Both the position numbers and the translations under genes were made by a program. Shown here one piece after another: positions 31,061-40,078 of a stretch of 64,000 nt of DNA (position 1 is its first letter; each line of letters starts with the position of its first letter). The notes under the pieces are model-generated. The model did no database searches. It saw only the letters and a program-made list of their open reading frames with translations, and was not told the DNA's origin. The stretch is from Clostridia bacterium (GTDB lineage: Bacteria; Bacillota; Clostridia; Lachnospirales; Lachnospiraceae): NCBI GenBank assembly GCA_910574835.1, contig CAJTDE010000018.1:24020-88019 (forward strand), in the 5' to 3' direction.

Positions 31061-31477
31061 ATGAATAAATTATTTTATCCGGCGTTATTCCATGAAGCGG
31101 AAGAAGGGGGCTTCTGGGTCTCTTTTCCGGATATTCCCGAATGTATGACCCAGGGAGAAGATATGCAGCAAGCATATGAAATGGCTGTAGAAGCATTGGG
31201 GCTTTCGTTATCAGGCATGGAGGAAGAGAAGATCGAGTTCCCTATGGCATCACGTCCAAAAGATATAAAAAGTGAAGCGGACAGCTTCTTGGTTGTCATT
31301 GAGTTTGATATGGCAGAGTACAGGAGGAAACATTGCTCCAGAGCCGTAAAGAAAACTTTGAGTATACCGGAATGGTTGAATGATGTTGCGATAAAGCAGA
31401 ATATAAACTTTTCTCAAGTGCTCCAGGAGGCATTGATGGAAAAGTTAGGAACCAGTCAAGTTGAAAAGGTATTTTAA
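31061..31477 (+). CDS. hicB: HicB antitoxin
   Basis: 138 residues. The partial RNase H-like HicB domain (FYPALFHEAEEGGFWVSFPD then IPECMTQGEDMQQAYEMAVEAL) is followed by a C-terminal ribbon-helix-helix-like part (KKTLSIPEWLNDVAIKQNIN ... FSQVLQEALMEKLG) for operator binding. It lies 30 bases after hicA. The pair probably stabilises the prophage or limits rival phages. Confidence 0.92.
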   Translation: MNKLFYPALFHEAEEGGFWVSFPDIPECMTQGEDMQQAYEMAVEALGLSLSGMEEEKIEFPMASRPKDIKSEADSFLVVIEFDMAEYRRKHCSRAVKKTLSIPEWLNDVAIKQNINFSQVLQEALMEKLGTSQVEKVF

Positions 31478-31586
31478 AGATAATTTAATTAAAGTTATTA
31501 TGGACAAAAGCAAACAAATGTTCTATAATGACATATATTAGATAGCGATATATAAGTGCATGTGAAATTCAAAATGTAGAAATAAG

Positions 31587-31629
31587 TTATCAACACAAAA
31601 TCCACATTGAATCCACATACTTATCCACA
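31587..31629. other. cluster of DnaA-box-like sequences
   Basis: TTATCAACA (31587-31595), two AATCCACAT-like boxes (about 31599-31618) and a consensus TTATCCACA (31621-31629) occur within 45 bases in an AT-rich gap. This is more than expected by chance and could be a DnaA-dependent element, either a phage/episome origin or DnaA control of the downstream gene pair. Confidence 0.5.
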
Positions 31630-31705
31630 ATTTTGTTGAAGTTTTAGGTCAAATATGATAATATTAAAATATAGTATAGCGGAACAAGTAGGGAGAGGTG
31701 ATTGT

Positions 31706-32137
31706 ATGTGGTACGGCGCTTTGGAGGTTGCAAGATACATTATTACTTGTTGTTCTGAGAAGAGTAGACCGGTTAGTAATCTTAAATTACAGAAGATGCT
31801 TTATTTTGTATGGGTAGAATTTTACAAAGAGACAGGTAAATATTTATTTCATGATGAAATATGCGCATGGCAGCTTGGCCCAGTTGTGCCAGAGGTTTAT
31901 TATGAATATTGCTCACATGCAGGCAAACCAATTTATGCATTTTATTCAGCAAACATAGATGAAGGAGTTGGAGAGGTATTAGAGAGGATAATTTCGAAGT
32001 ATATTGATATACCCGCATATAAGTTAGTTGATAGAACACATGCCCCAGGCACGGCATGGGATGTTGTCTATAGAAATGGGGCGGGAAATAGAATGCCCAT
32101 TCCGTTTAATTTAATTATAGAGAAAGAAGCGGCTTAA
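31706..32137 (+). CDS. Panacea-domain (DUF4065/SocA-like) antitoxin
   Basis: 143 residues from ATG 31706 (GGGAGAGGTGATTGT upstream). NLKLQKMLYFVWVEFYKETG (about 33-52) and AWQLGPVVPEVYYEYCSHAG (about 62-81) are the hallmark motifs of the Panacea domain. These proteins neutralise very diverse toxins encoded beside them. Three bases separate it from the next gene, which encodes a membrane protein, a known type of Panacea partner. Confidence 0.85.
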   Translation: MWYGALEVARYIITCCSEKSRPVSNLKLQKMLYFVWVEFYKETGKYLFHDEICAWQLGPVVPEVYYEYCSHAGKPIYAFYSANIDEGVGEVLERIISKYIDIPAYKLVDRTHAPGTAWDVVYRNGAGNRMPIPFNLIIEKEAA

Positions 32138-32140
32138 AAA

Positions 32141-33019
32141 ATGCTTGCAAAAGAAAAAACAAGAAGGCAGAGCGAATTAGAAGAGTATATTCGCGAGTTA
32201 TCTAAAAAGCTATCAGATGAAAAAGAAATAAGAGCGATGCTTTTAAAATTGCTTGAGACATATAAAGGGGATTTTAGGCATAGTTATTCAAGCTTTTTCC
32301 CTTTGATCCTAGACATTTCCAAGAATGACAATGAGTGTAATTTAGACTATTTATCAAATAATCTGGATAGTATTTGCAGCTATGTGGAAGAGGATTTTGT
32401 ATCTGGCAAAAAAGAATTTGAGCCTTTACGCGAACAGTTAAATAAATTATGCGATCATTTAAATTTGGAGATAGGTCGTTGGAATTATTATTCGCAAAAT
32501 GAACAGAAGATAGAAGATATAGCACTTAAAAGTGTGTCTTTGAATGATGAAATGAAAAATACGCAGAAAGAGTTAAGAGAGGCACAGGAGGAATTAAAAA
32601 AGGCGTCGAAACAGGCAGCGTCCATCCAGACAGAGCTTATTGCCGTGCTGAGTATATTTGCAGCTATTGTAGTTACATTTTCTGGAGGGTTTACTTTCCT
32701 TGGAAGTGTTATGAGTTCGATAAACGAAGCAGAGTATTATGAAGCAGTTATTTTAACAGCAATTGTATGTGGTATGGTTATGTTTAATACAATATTTATT
32801 CTTATGTACCTGGTCGGAAAGATTACAGATAGAAATATATATGCTAGATGCATAGAGGAAAATTGCTCCTGTGATGGACAGTCTTTGAAAAAATGCGGTG
32901 GAATACGGAGGATAAGAAAAAGGCTTCCATACGTTTTCTATTTTAATTTGACGTGTGTAGTCGGGATCATATTGGTATGCTTTATTTGGTATCTTCATGG
33001 AAAAGGATACTTTTTGTAA
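32141..33019 (+). CDS. coiled-coil membrane protein, candidate Panacea-paired toxin
   Basis: 292 residues. The N-terminal ~150 residues are soluble and helical. A coiled coil (KNTQKELREAQEELKKASKQ, about 146-165) leads into membrane helices at about 173-200, 208-232 and 268-288. Between the last two is a basic Cys-containing loop (CIEENCSCDGQSLKKCGGIR). Membrane-damaging effectors are one class found with Panacea antitoxins. Toxicity is inferred from genetic linkage only; superinfection exclusion is an alternative. Confidence 0.6.
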   Translation: MLAKEKTRRQSELEEYIRELSKKLSDEKEIRAMLLKLLETYKGDFRHSYSSFFPLILDISKNDNECNLDYLSNNLDSICSYVEEDFVSGKKEFEPLREQLNKLCDHLNLEIGRWNYYSQNEQKIEDIALKSVSLNDEMKNTQKELREAQEELKKASKQAASIQTELIAVLSIFAAIVVTFSGGFTFLGSVMSSINEAEYYEAVILTAIVCGMVMFNTIFILMYLVGKITDRNIYARCIEENCSCDGQSLKKCGGIRRIRKRLPYVFYFNLTCVVGIILVCFIWYLHGKGYFL

Positions 33020-33112
33020 AAAAATGGTTATGATTTTTCCTAAAAAAGTTGTAAAAAAATAAAAGATGATACAATTTTGCTATAAAAGTGTGATATAATG
33101 ATATCATGTAAA

Positions 33113-33142
33113 AGGTGTCGGAGGAAAGTCCGGTGCCTTTTT
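33113..33142 (+). terminator. rho-independent terminator after the Panacea pair
   Basis: GGTGTCGGA and TCCGGTGCC pair (with G-U) around GGAAAG, followed by TTTTTT. It ends the early transcript about 95 bases after the stop codon. Confidence 0.7.
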
Positions 33143-33229
33143 TATACCTCAAAACCTGCTCCTAAACTTCCTTGGACAGAGCAGGAACTCCTGGAGAAAT
33201 CATGAAAGAGAGAAAGGAGGCGGTTATGT

Positions 33230-33796
33230 TTGAATACGGTTGAGCCGATTCGGGACATGGATCTCGTGCTGGATGTGGCCGACTATCTAAAAGTGAAGAA
33301 TGAACGTGACTATCTCCTGTTTATGTTTGGGATTTACACGGGACTTCGGATATCTGATATTTTAAAATTCCGCGTTCGGGATGTGAAAGATAAAGACGCC
33401 ATATATATCCGGGAGAAAAAGACGGGCAAGGAAAAACGCTTCCCAGTGAATGAGGAGCTGAAGCCAATCATTGCAAATTACATACGAGGGAAAAGGGATT
33501 ACGAATTTTTGTTTAAATCTCCCAATTTTCCGAATAAGGCAATCAGCAGGCAGCAAGCCTATAATATTCTTTCGGAAGCGGGAAAGACGTTTGGAATCAG
33601 CGCTATAGGAACGCACACACTGCGTAAGACGTTCGGCTATCATATGTATCAGCAGACACATGACGCTGTAACAATTAAAGAGATACTGAATCATTCGGAT
33701 ATATCTGTTACGCTTCGGTACATAGGGATTAATCAGGACAATAAAGACAAGGCTATCAAGGGGCTGACTTTTGCTAAAAAAAGAAGCCAAAGATAA
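33230..33796 (+). CDS. short tyrosine recombinase (catalytic domain only)
   Basis: 188 residues from TTG 33230 (AAAGGAGGCGG upstream). Catalytic residues are in order: Arg in GIYTGLRISDILKF (about 31-44), Lys in REKKTGKEKRF (about 63-73), HxLR in GTHTLRKTFGYH (about 126-137), His in ILNHSDISVTLRYIGI and the nucleophile Tyr in that motif (about 151-166). There is no N-terminal core-binding domain. Such short recombinases sit before terminase genes in several Clostridial phages; function is unproven (dimer resolution is one idea). This is separate from the serine integrase. Confidence 0.85.
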   Translation: MNTVEPIRDMDLVLDVADYLKVKNERDYLLFMFGIYTGLRISDILKFRVRDVKDKDAIYIREKKTGKEKRFPVNEELKPIIANYIRGKRDYEFLFKSPNFPNKAISRQQAYNILSEAGKTFGISAIGTHTLRKTFGYHMYQQTHDAVTIKEILNHSDISVTLRYIGINQDNKDKAIKGLTFAKKRSQR

Positions 33797-34150
33797 GCCT
33801 TTTTGTTTTGACTTTTATCAGCGGAATAAAAGGCAGTTGAATTGTTCTTTGTCTTTTGATTGACATATTGAACCGATGTCAAATAGGGGGGATGTTTTTG
33901 GATGCACTTTAATGTAAGAAAAAGGCTCGGCTTATTTGACAGAATGTAAAGATATGTCAAGAAAAAGAGGGCAAAATAAGCCCTGTGCCAGTAGCTCATG
34001 CGGACCGGACAGAGCGGAGAATAAATTGTAGGTTCTTCTGTTCGAACAAAAGTTCATGCGGGTCTCCGAGGCACAATAAATGGCTAGATTTTGAATAACT
34101 TTTATGGAAGTTGCCGTTGCCGTATTTAATGCAAGGAGGGAGGTGAGGAC
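33797..34150. other. non-coding interval before the packaging genes
   Basis: No gene is credible. TTGACA-N11-TGTCAA (33860-33882) and TTGACA-N13-TGTCAA (33936-33960) form two similar dyads. A GTTCGAAC palindrome and repeated TCATGCGG words follow (about 33996-34062). The interval directly precedes the terminase genes, so late promoter, activator sites or the cos/packaging site are all possible here. Confidence 0.45.
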
Positions 34151-34723
34151 ATGACAAAAACAGATATGGATTCCGCAAAAGTCACAAATATAGATAGTAT
34201 AACTGTTTCAGCCAGTGTGCTGGGGGAGCTTTTTGGAGTGAAAGACCGGAGAATCCGGCAGATGGCAGAGGAAGGAATTGTTATCAGAGCTGCAAAAGGC
34301 AGATATAAGCTGGTGGATTCTGTGAAAAATTATCTTTTGACGTTGAAGCTGGCAGCAGACGGTGTTGAGGTAGATCTGGTTGATGGCGACATCAATTATG
34401 ATGAAGAAAAGGGATTGCATGAAAGAGTAAAACGTCATATTTCAGAATTAAAATTACAGGTTATGAGAGCCGAGGTGCATAAGGCGGAGGATGTGGAGAG
34501 GGTTATGACAGATATGTTGGTCGCGTTCAAAACCAGGGTGATGAATATTCCTTCTAAAATGGCGCCGGTGTTGGAAAATCGGGATGTAGTATTCATTAAA
34601 GACCGTCTGTCTGGAGAAGTACTCGAAGTGCTGAATGAGCTGAAGGAGTATGATCCGAAAGCATTTTACAGTGAAGAATATGTGGAGGAAAATGAAGGCG
34701 AATATGAACGGGATCGAGTTTAA
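34151..34723 (+). CDS. terminase small subunit
   Basis: 190 residues, ATG with AAGGAGGGAGGTGAGGAC upstream. The N-terminal DNA-binding helix-turn-helix (VSASVLGELFGVKDRRIRQM then AEEGIVIRAAKGRYKL) resembles Nu1/MerR-type domains. A helical oligomerisation region follows. It recognises the packaging site and feeds the GpA-type large subunit encoded next, with overlapping reading frames. Confidence 0.82.
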   Translation: MTKTDMDSAKVTNIDSITVSASVLGELFGVKDRRIRQMAEEGIVIRAAKGRYKLVDSVKNYLLTLKLAADGVEVDLVDGDINYDEEKGLHERVKRHISELKLQVMRAEVHKAEDVERVMTDMLVAFKTRVMNIPSKMAPVLENRDVVFIKDRLSGEVLEVLNELKEYDPKAFYSEEYVEENEGEYERDRV

Positions 34724-36557
34724 AACGCTGAAACTGTTTCAGAAGCTTGCGAAAGCAGTAAGCCCGCCTCCTGTTTTGACAGTCAGCCAGTGGGCGGATT
34801 GCTACCGGCGGTTGTCTGCGGAAAGCGCGGCGGAGCCAGGACAATGGAATACGGACAGAGCGCCCTATCAACGGGAAATTATGGATTCTGTAAATGATCC
34901 TCTGGTTGAAGAGATTGTTATTATGAGCTCCGCCCAGGTAGGGAAGACAGAACTGCTTCTAAATATCATTGGTTATTATATTGATTACGATCCGGCGCCC
35001 ATACTTGTGGTCCAGCCAACACTTAAGCCTATGGCAGAGGACTTTTCAAAGGACAGGCTGGCTCCGATGATTCGCGACACACCGGCATTGGCCAGGAAGG
35101 TCCGTGATGTAAAAGCAAAGAGTTCCGGGAATACGATTTTACATAAAGCCTTTCCGGGCGGTCATGTAACAATAGCCGGAGCAAATTCTCCTTCCAGCCT
35201 TGCTTCGCGCCCTGTCCGGATTGTTCTGCTGGATGAGACGGACCGCTATCCTCCCAGTGCCGGAACCGAAGGAAATCCCATCAAGCTGGCTGAAAAAAGG
35301 ACAACCGCTTTCTGGAACAGAAAGAAAATTAAAGTTTCCACGCCGACGATTAAGGGGATAAGCCAGATTGAAAAGGAATATCAGTCCGGGACTATGGAGG
35401 AATGGTGTGTTCCATGCCCATGCTGCGGTAAATATCAGCCTTATGAGTGGAATAGAGTAAACTTTGCGGATGTAACAATGGAGTGCAAATACTGCGGCGA
35501 ACATATCTCGGAAACAGACTGGAAACAGGGACAGGGGAAGTTTATCGCAGCTCATCCGGAACGGCATCGGAAACGGTCCTTCCACTTGAATGAGCTAACC
35601 TCTCCCTGGACACACTGGCCGGAGATCATACGGGAATGGAAAGAAGCCCATAAGGAGCTGAAGGAGAACGGCGATCCCAATAAGATGAAAATATTCATCA
35701 ACACAGTGCTCGGAGAAACCTGGGAAGAACGGGGCAAGAGTGCGGATGATGATTCCCTCTTATCACGCCGGGAATGTTACAGGGCAGAGCTTCCGGAAGG
35801 TGTTCTTGTTCTTACCGCATCTGTTGATGTGCAGGATGATCGGTTTGAAATAGAAGTTGTCGGATGGGGGCGCGGCTATGAATCATGGGGGATTCAATAC
35901 GAGAAGCTTTACGGAGATCTGGATAAAGAAGAAACCTGGGACAGACTGGGAATATGGCTTGAGCGCGAATTTTATTTTGCAACGGGAGCATCTCTTTTGA
36001 TTGCCCATACCTGTATTGATACCGGAGGACACAAAACAACGGAATGTTACAAATTTTTGAAGAGAATGGAGAAAAAGGGGAAACGGATTAGCGGAATCAA
36101 AGGTTTTGGAAGGGAAGGTATAGGGATTCCTTTAATCCATAAGCTGTCCGCGAACAATGAATACAAGGTGAAGGTGTTCATTCTGGGCGTTGACAGCGGG
36201 AAAGAAATTGTTGTCTCCAGGCTTTCCATAACGGAGGAGGGGCCGGGATACTGTCATTTTCCAATCAATGAGGATCGCGGATATGATGAACTTGTCATAA
36301 AAGGCTTAAACAGCGAGCAGAGGGTTACGGAGATTAAGAATGGCAGGGCAGTAGTCAAATGGAAGAAAAAAAGCGGCATACGGAATGAGCCTTTGGATCT
36401 CCGTGTTTACAATACGGCGGCTGTCGAAATATTACGGCCAAACTTTGACATCCTGGAAAAGAAGGTAAAGGCCGGGATTAATTATATGAGAAAAACGCCG
36501 GGGAAGGCAGAGAAGAAAAGAAGAACCGGAACCGTGAGCCGCGGAGTAGAATTGTAG
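34692..36557 (+). CDS. terminase large subunit, lambda GpA family
   Basis: About 621 residues from ATG 34692 (GTGGAGGAAA upstream); ATG 34704 is also possible. The ATPase motif SSAQVGKTELLLNIIGYY is a GpA-type Walker A, and VRIVLLDETDRYPPS is Walker B. A zinc-binding CPCCGKYQP ... CKYCGEH lies in the middle, and the nuclease part has DVQDDRFEIEVVGWGRG with acidic metal ligands. GpA-type enzymes cut at cos sites, so cohesive-end packaging is predicted. Confidence 0.92.
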   Translation: MKANMNGIEFKTLKLFQKLAKAVSPPPVLTVSQWADCYRRLSAESAAEPGQWNTDRAPYQREIMDSVNDPLVEEIVIMSSAQVGKTELLLNIIGYYIDYDPAPILVVQPTLKPMAEDFSKDRLAPMIRDTPALARKVRDVKAKSSGNTILHKAFPGGHVTIAGANSPSSLASRPVRIVLLDETDRYPPSAGTEGNPIKLAEKRTTAFWNRKKIKVSTPTIKGISQIEKEYQSGTMEEWCVPCPCCGKYQPYEWNRVNFADVTMECKYCGEHISETDWKQGQGKFIAAHPERHRKRSFHLNELTSPWTHWPEIIREWKEAHKELKENGDPNKMKIFINTVLGETWEERGKSADDDSLLSRRECYRAELPEGVLVLTASVDVQDDRFEIEVVGWGRGYESWGIQYEKLYGDLDKEETWDRLGIWLEREFYFATGASLLIAHTCIDTGGHKTTECYKFLKRMEKKGKRISGIKGFGREGIGIPLIHKLSANNEYKVKVFILGVDSGKEIVVSRLSITEEGPGYCHFPINEDRGYDELVIKGLNSEQRVTEIKNGRAVVKWKKKSGIRNEPLDLRVYNTAAVEILRPNFDILEKKVKAGINYMRKTPGKAEKKRRTGTVSRGVEL

Positions 36558-36565
36558 AGGTAAAA

Positions 36566-36805
36566 ATGCTATCGGAATTAAAAAAACAACGTTTAGAACA
36601 ATATAAATCACGGCTCTCTATGTACTATAAAGCAGAGGAGGCCGTTCTTTTGAATCAGGAATACAGAATTGGAACAAGAAGTTTAAGACGGGCGGATTTG
36701 TCAACTATACGGGAAGCGATTGAGGATTTGGAAAACCAGATTGAAGCGTTGGAGCGTACCGAAGGAAAGAACAAAGCTTTCCGGTTTCTCCCACGGGATA
36801 TCTGA
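36566..36805 (+). CDS. gpW-like head-tail joining protein
   Basis: 79 residues. Helical: KKQRLEQYKSRLSMYYKAEE ... RRADLSTIREAIEDLENQIE. Position between GpA terminase and portal and the length match lambda gpW or DUF6148 proteins. gpW fits into the portal ring after packaging. Confidence 0.75.
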   Translation: MLSELKKQRLEQYKSRLSMYYKAEEAVLLNQEYRIGTRSLRRADLSTIREAIEDLENQIEALERTEGKNKAFRFLPRDI

Positions 36806-36825
36806 GGGAAGGGAGGCGATAAAAA

Positions 36826-38394
36826 TTGAATATTTTTGATAAGGCTGTTGAAATCATAAATCCTTCAAAGGCATTGGAGAGAAACATGGCTCGAATGAAA
36901 TTGGAGATGTTCCATCGGTTTCAGAATTCAGGATATGATGAAAGCGGAGCTGCCCGGAATAAGAATTCCATGAGAGGCTGGAGGGCGTCCAGCAAATCCC
37001 CGCAGGAAGATATTGACCGGAATCTTCCCCTTCTCCGCCAACGTTCCCGCAGCCTTTATATGTCAGCGCCGCTGGCTGTTTCAGCTATTAAGACAAACCG
37101 GACCAATATCGTGGGTGAAGGGCTGCGGTTAAAAAGTACCATTGATGCGGGATATCTGAGAATGACCCCGGAAGCGGCAGCAGAATGGCAGCGCAATACG
37201 GAACGGGAATTTGACCTGTGGGCGGAATCAAAGTTTTGTGATTCCACTTGTGTAAATAATTTTTATGAGATTCAGCAGGTGGCTTGCCTGGCCTGGCTGA
37301 TGAATGGAGATGCATGTGTGCTTTTGGAATATGAAAAACCAGGATCGACATTCCCCTATGGCCTGCGTATTCATTTGATAGAATCGGATCGGGTATCAAC
37401 ACCGTACACCAGCGGCTCAACGGTGAATCTGTATGCCGTGAATAAAGAAACGGGCAATCACATCTATAACGGAGTGGAGGTGACAGACAATGGCCGCGTG
37501 GTTGCTTATCATATCTGCTCCACCTATCCCAACAGTCAGCTTCGGGCAGTGAAGAAGTGGGAGCGGATAAAAGCATTTGGGGAGCGTACCGGAGTGCCGA
37601 ATGTATTGATGATTTTTGAAACGGAGCGGGCAGAGCAATATAGAGGCGTTCCCTATCTGGCTCCGGTGATTGAATCCTTAAAGCAGCTTACCAGATACAG
37701 TGAGGCCGAAATGATGGCGGCTGTGATTAATGGTTTTTTTACAGTATTTATTACACCGGAAAGGGGTTCATCCGGATTTGAATTTACAGGGGTTGTGGAT
37801 GATGAAGAGAGTATTTCGGATGATAATGTCAATTATGAGGTAGGACCCGGAATTGTCAATGTGTTGAACCCCGGAGATAAAATCGAGATTGCAGACGCAA
37901 AAAGGCCATCCAGTAACTTTGATGCGTTTGTGACATCCCTTGCAAAATATGTCGGCGCTGCATTGGAGATTCCGGTGGAATTACTGATAAAAAGCTTTAT
38001 CTCCAGTTATTCGGCTTCACGGGCAGCGTTATTGGAGGCATGGAAGGCGTTCCGCATGAAACGGAAATGGCTTGCGTCAGATTTCTGTCAGCCGGTCTAT
38101 GAGATTTTTCTGACAGAGGCAATAGCTCGCGGCAGAATCAAAGCTCCGGGCTTCTTTTTGGATCCTGCGGTCAAAAAAGCATATTGCAAAGCACAGTGGA
38201 ACGGACCGGCTCCAGGTATGATTGATCCGGTGAAAGAAGCGGATGCGGCAGAAAAAAGAATTGCAATCGGTGTATCTACACGTCAGCGCGAAGCAATTGA
38301 AATGACTGGTACGGACTTTGATGCAAATGTTGCGCAACTTGCGAGAGAAAACCAGTTAATGCAGGAAAACGGCCTGATTGCAGAGAAAGAATAA
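36826..38394 (+). CDS. portal protein, lambda family
   Basis: 522 residues, TTG start (GGGAAGGGAGGCGATAAAAA upstream). ARMKLEMFHRFQNSGYDESG, the RSRSLYMSAPLAVSAIKTNR segment and FRMKRKWLASDFCQPVYEIF are typical of lambda gpB-type portals. The portal forms the dodecameric DNA entry vertex. Confidence 0.92.
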   Translation: MNIFDKAVEIINPSKALERNMARMKLEMFHRFQNSGYDESGAARNKNSMRGWRASSKSPQEDIDRNLPLLRQRSRSLYMSAPLAVSAIKTNRTNIVGEGLRLKSTIDAGYLRMTPEAAAEWQRNTEREFDLWAESKFCDSTCVNNFYEIQQVACLAWLMNGDACVLLEYEKPGSTFPYGLRIHLIESDRVSTPYTSGSTVNLYAVNKETGNHIYNGVEVTDNGRVVAYHICSTYPNSQLRAVKKWERIKAFGERTGVPNVLMIFETERAEQYRGVPYLAPVIESLKQLTRYSEAEMMAAVINGFFTVFITPERGSSGFEFTGVVDDEESISDDNVNYEVGPGIVNVLNPGDKIEIADAKRPSSNFDAFVTSLAKYVGAALEIPVELLIKSFISSYSASRAALLEAWKAFRMKRKWLASDFCQPVYEIFLTEAIARGRIKAPGFFLDPAVKKAYCKAQWNGPAPGMIDPVKEADAAEKRIAIGVSTRQREAIEMTGTDFDANVAQLARENQLMQENGLIAEKE

Positions 38395-38416
38395 CGGAAG
38401 GGAGTAATAGAATCAC

Positions 38417-39649
38417 ATGGAATGGAAGGGAAACAAGGGAATAAGGATTTTGAATCAGACAGCACAGGTGACGGGGGATCAGAAAGTCAATAAATTCTGG
38501 AATTTTATCAACAAGGATGATGAGACGGCAGAATTGCAGCTTTTTGGAGAAATAGTCAGCGAGGAAAGCTGGTGGAATGATGACTGCGTAACATACCGTA
38601 ATTTCATTGATGAGTTAAACGGATTAGGTGAGAAAAAGAGTATCAATGTTATAATCCAGTCTGTCGGAGGAGATGTGTTTGCTGCAAATGCAATATACAA
38701 TGCTTTGATATTAAACAAGGCGGAGATTACAGGAACCGTTATTGGGATATGTGCCAGTGCCGCGACCATTATCCTTATGGCATGTAAAAACAGAAGGATT
38801 GCAAAAAATGCGATGCTTATGGTTCATAATCCGTCGGTAACTTTGTGGGGGTCTTATACGTCGGAAGATGTCTTAAAGCTTGGAAATATGATAGAAAAAA
38901 CAAAGAAAAGCATAGCAGCCGCATATATGGAGCGGATGGACAAAACAGAGGATGAGATCAATCAGATTATGGATCAGGAATCGTGGTATGTGGGACAGGA
39001 GGCTGTTGATGCCGGATTTTGTGATGAGATAATTGAGACCGGATTTGAAGAAAGCATATTTTTGAATTGCTTTCAATTAAACGGTGTTCCATATAGTTTC
39101 AAAAGTTATCTGGAAACAGTGGTTCCGTCTGATGTTCGAAAAAAGGTTCTGGCGCTTTCGGCAGTAAAACCGAAAGAAAGCGGGGCTTTTTTTAATAAAA
39201 ATAAAGAGAAAGGAAGTAAAAGCATGGAGGAGAATGAAACCGTAAACATGACACCGGAGATTGCGGATGCCTCACAGTTAAAAAGCGCTTATCCCGAGCT
39301 TGTCAGCCAGATTGTTACAGAGGCAGTACGGTCTGAACGGGCGCGTCTGAAAAGCATTGATGAAATTGCAGCAGGGATTCCGGAGGATGTACTGACAAAG
39401 GCCAAATATGATGAACCGGTTTCCGCAGAGGCTCTGGCGCTGGCACAGATGAAGGCCAATAACAGAATCGGCCAGCAGACTTTAAGCAGTATGGTCAGTG
39501 ATATGACAGATTCCGGCGTAAAAGATGTCGGAAGTATGCCAAATGCCGGAACCAGCGAAGCAGAAGAAAAGTTGATTCAGAGCCAGGCAAAAGTAGGAGG
39601 CCTTGCAGCAGCTCTGGGAAGGGATAAGAGAAGGGAGAAAAAGGAATGA
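38417..39649 (+). CDS. ClpP-like prohead protease fused to scaffold
   Basis: 410 residues. The S14/S49-type protease has INVIIQSVGGDVFAANAIYN, the nucleophile Ser in GICASAATIILMA (about 113-125) and His in MLMVHNPSVT (about 134-143). A charged helical scaffold domain makes up the last 140 residues. Inside the gene, AAAGGAAG and ATG 39224 would start a scaffold-only protein, as with lambda C/Nu3. Confidence 0.9.
   Translation: MEWKGNKGIRILNQTAQVTGDQKVNKFWNFINKDDETAELQLFGEIVSEESWWNDDCVTYRNFIDELNGLGEKKSINVIIQSVGGDVFAANAIYNALILNKAEITGTVIGICASAATIILMACKNRRIAKNAMLMVHNPSVTLWGSYTSEDVLKLGNMIEKTKKSIAAAYMERMDKTEDEINQIMDQESWYVGQEAVDAGFCDEIIETGFEESIFLNCFQLNGVPYSFKSYLETVVPSDVRKKVLALSAVKPKESGAFFNKNKEKGSKSMEENETVNMTPEIADASQLKSAYPELVSQIVTEAVRSERARLKSIDEIAAGIPEDVLTKAKYDEPVSAEALALAQMKANNRIGQQTLSSMVSDMTDSGVKDVGSMPNAGTSEAEEKLIQSQAKVGGLAAALGRDKRREKKE
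39224..39649 (+). CDS. putative internal-start scaffold protein
   Basis: In-frame ATG inside the protease gene with GAGAAAGGAAGTAAAAGC upstream, giving 141 residues (MEENETVNMTPEIADASQLK ...). Lambda-type phages make their scaffold (Nu3) exactly this way. Actual translation is inferred. Confidence 0.55.
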   Translation: MEENETVNMTPEIADASQLKSAYPELVSQIVTEAVRSERARLKSIDEIAAGIPEDVLTKAKYDEPVSAEALALAQMKANNRIGQQTLSSMVSDMTDSGVKDVGSMPNAGTSEAEEKLIQSQAKVGGLAAALGRDKRREKKE

Positions 39650-40062
39650 AGATGTTTGAAAAGATAGGTGAGTTAAAACCGGATTCCCTAATTGCCTCTG
39701 CTGATTTTCCGTTTTTGAAGGAAGGAATCGGACTGAAAGCGGGACAGGGTATCTTGAAGCGCGGCTCTTTGATTATTAAGGCGGAAGATGCCGGTTATAT
39801 TGCCGGGACAACTTACATAACCGGGAGTGGCGAGGAGGAAAACACGGAGGAGATTGCCGGAAAGATTTTTGGAATCTTAACAGATGATACGGATACCGGA
39901 ATGGATGATTCAAAAGATAATATTCCGGCTGTGTGCTACCAGACCGGCATTTTTAACCGGAATGCGGTGCTTGTGGCCGGAGAAAATGCAACTGTTGACG
40001 AATACGAAGATAATATGAGGGATGTTTCCCTGTTTCTTCGCAATGTTCAGAATTATGAGTAA
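39646..40062 (+). CDS. head decoration protein
   Basis: 138 residues; its start overlaps the protease stop (ATGA). KAGQGILKRGSLIIKAEDAG and AGKIFGILTDDTDTG match the HDPD/gpD-like beta-tadpole capsid-stabilising family. It lies between scaffold and capsid genes, as in lambda. Confidence 0.82.
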   Translation: MKMFEKIGELKPDSLIASADFPFLKEGIGLKAGQGILKRGSLIIKAEDAGYIAGTTYITGSGEEENTEEIAGKIFGILTDDTDTGMDDSKDNIPAVCYQTGIFNRNAVLVAGENATVDEYEDNMRDVSLFLRNVQNYE

Positions 40063-40078
40063 AAAGGAGGGCTTTTAA

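Noticed and set aside
31587..31629. Chromosomal replication origin
   Set aside because: DnaA boxes lie inside the prophage with no dnaA or dnaN genes; at most a phage or episome element.
33996..34178. tRNA-like sequence (GGTTCTTCTGTTCGAAC region)
   Set aside because: A T-loop-like motif is present but no acceptor, D or anticodon stems can be drawn.
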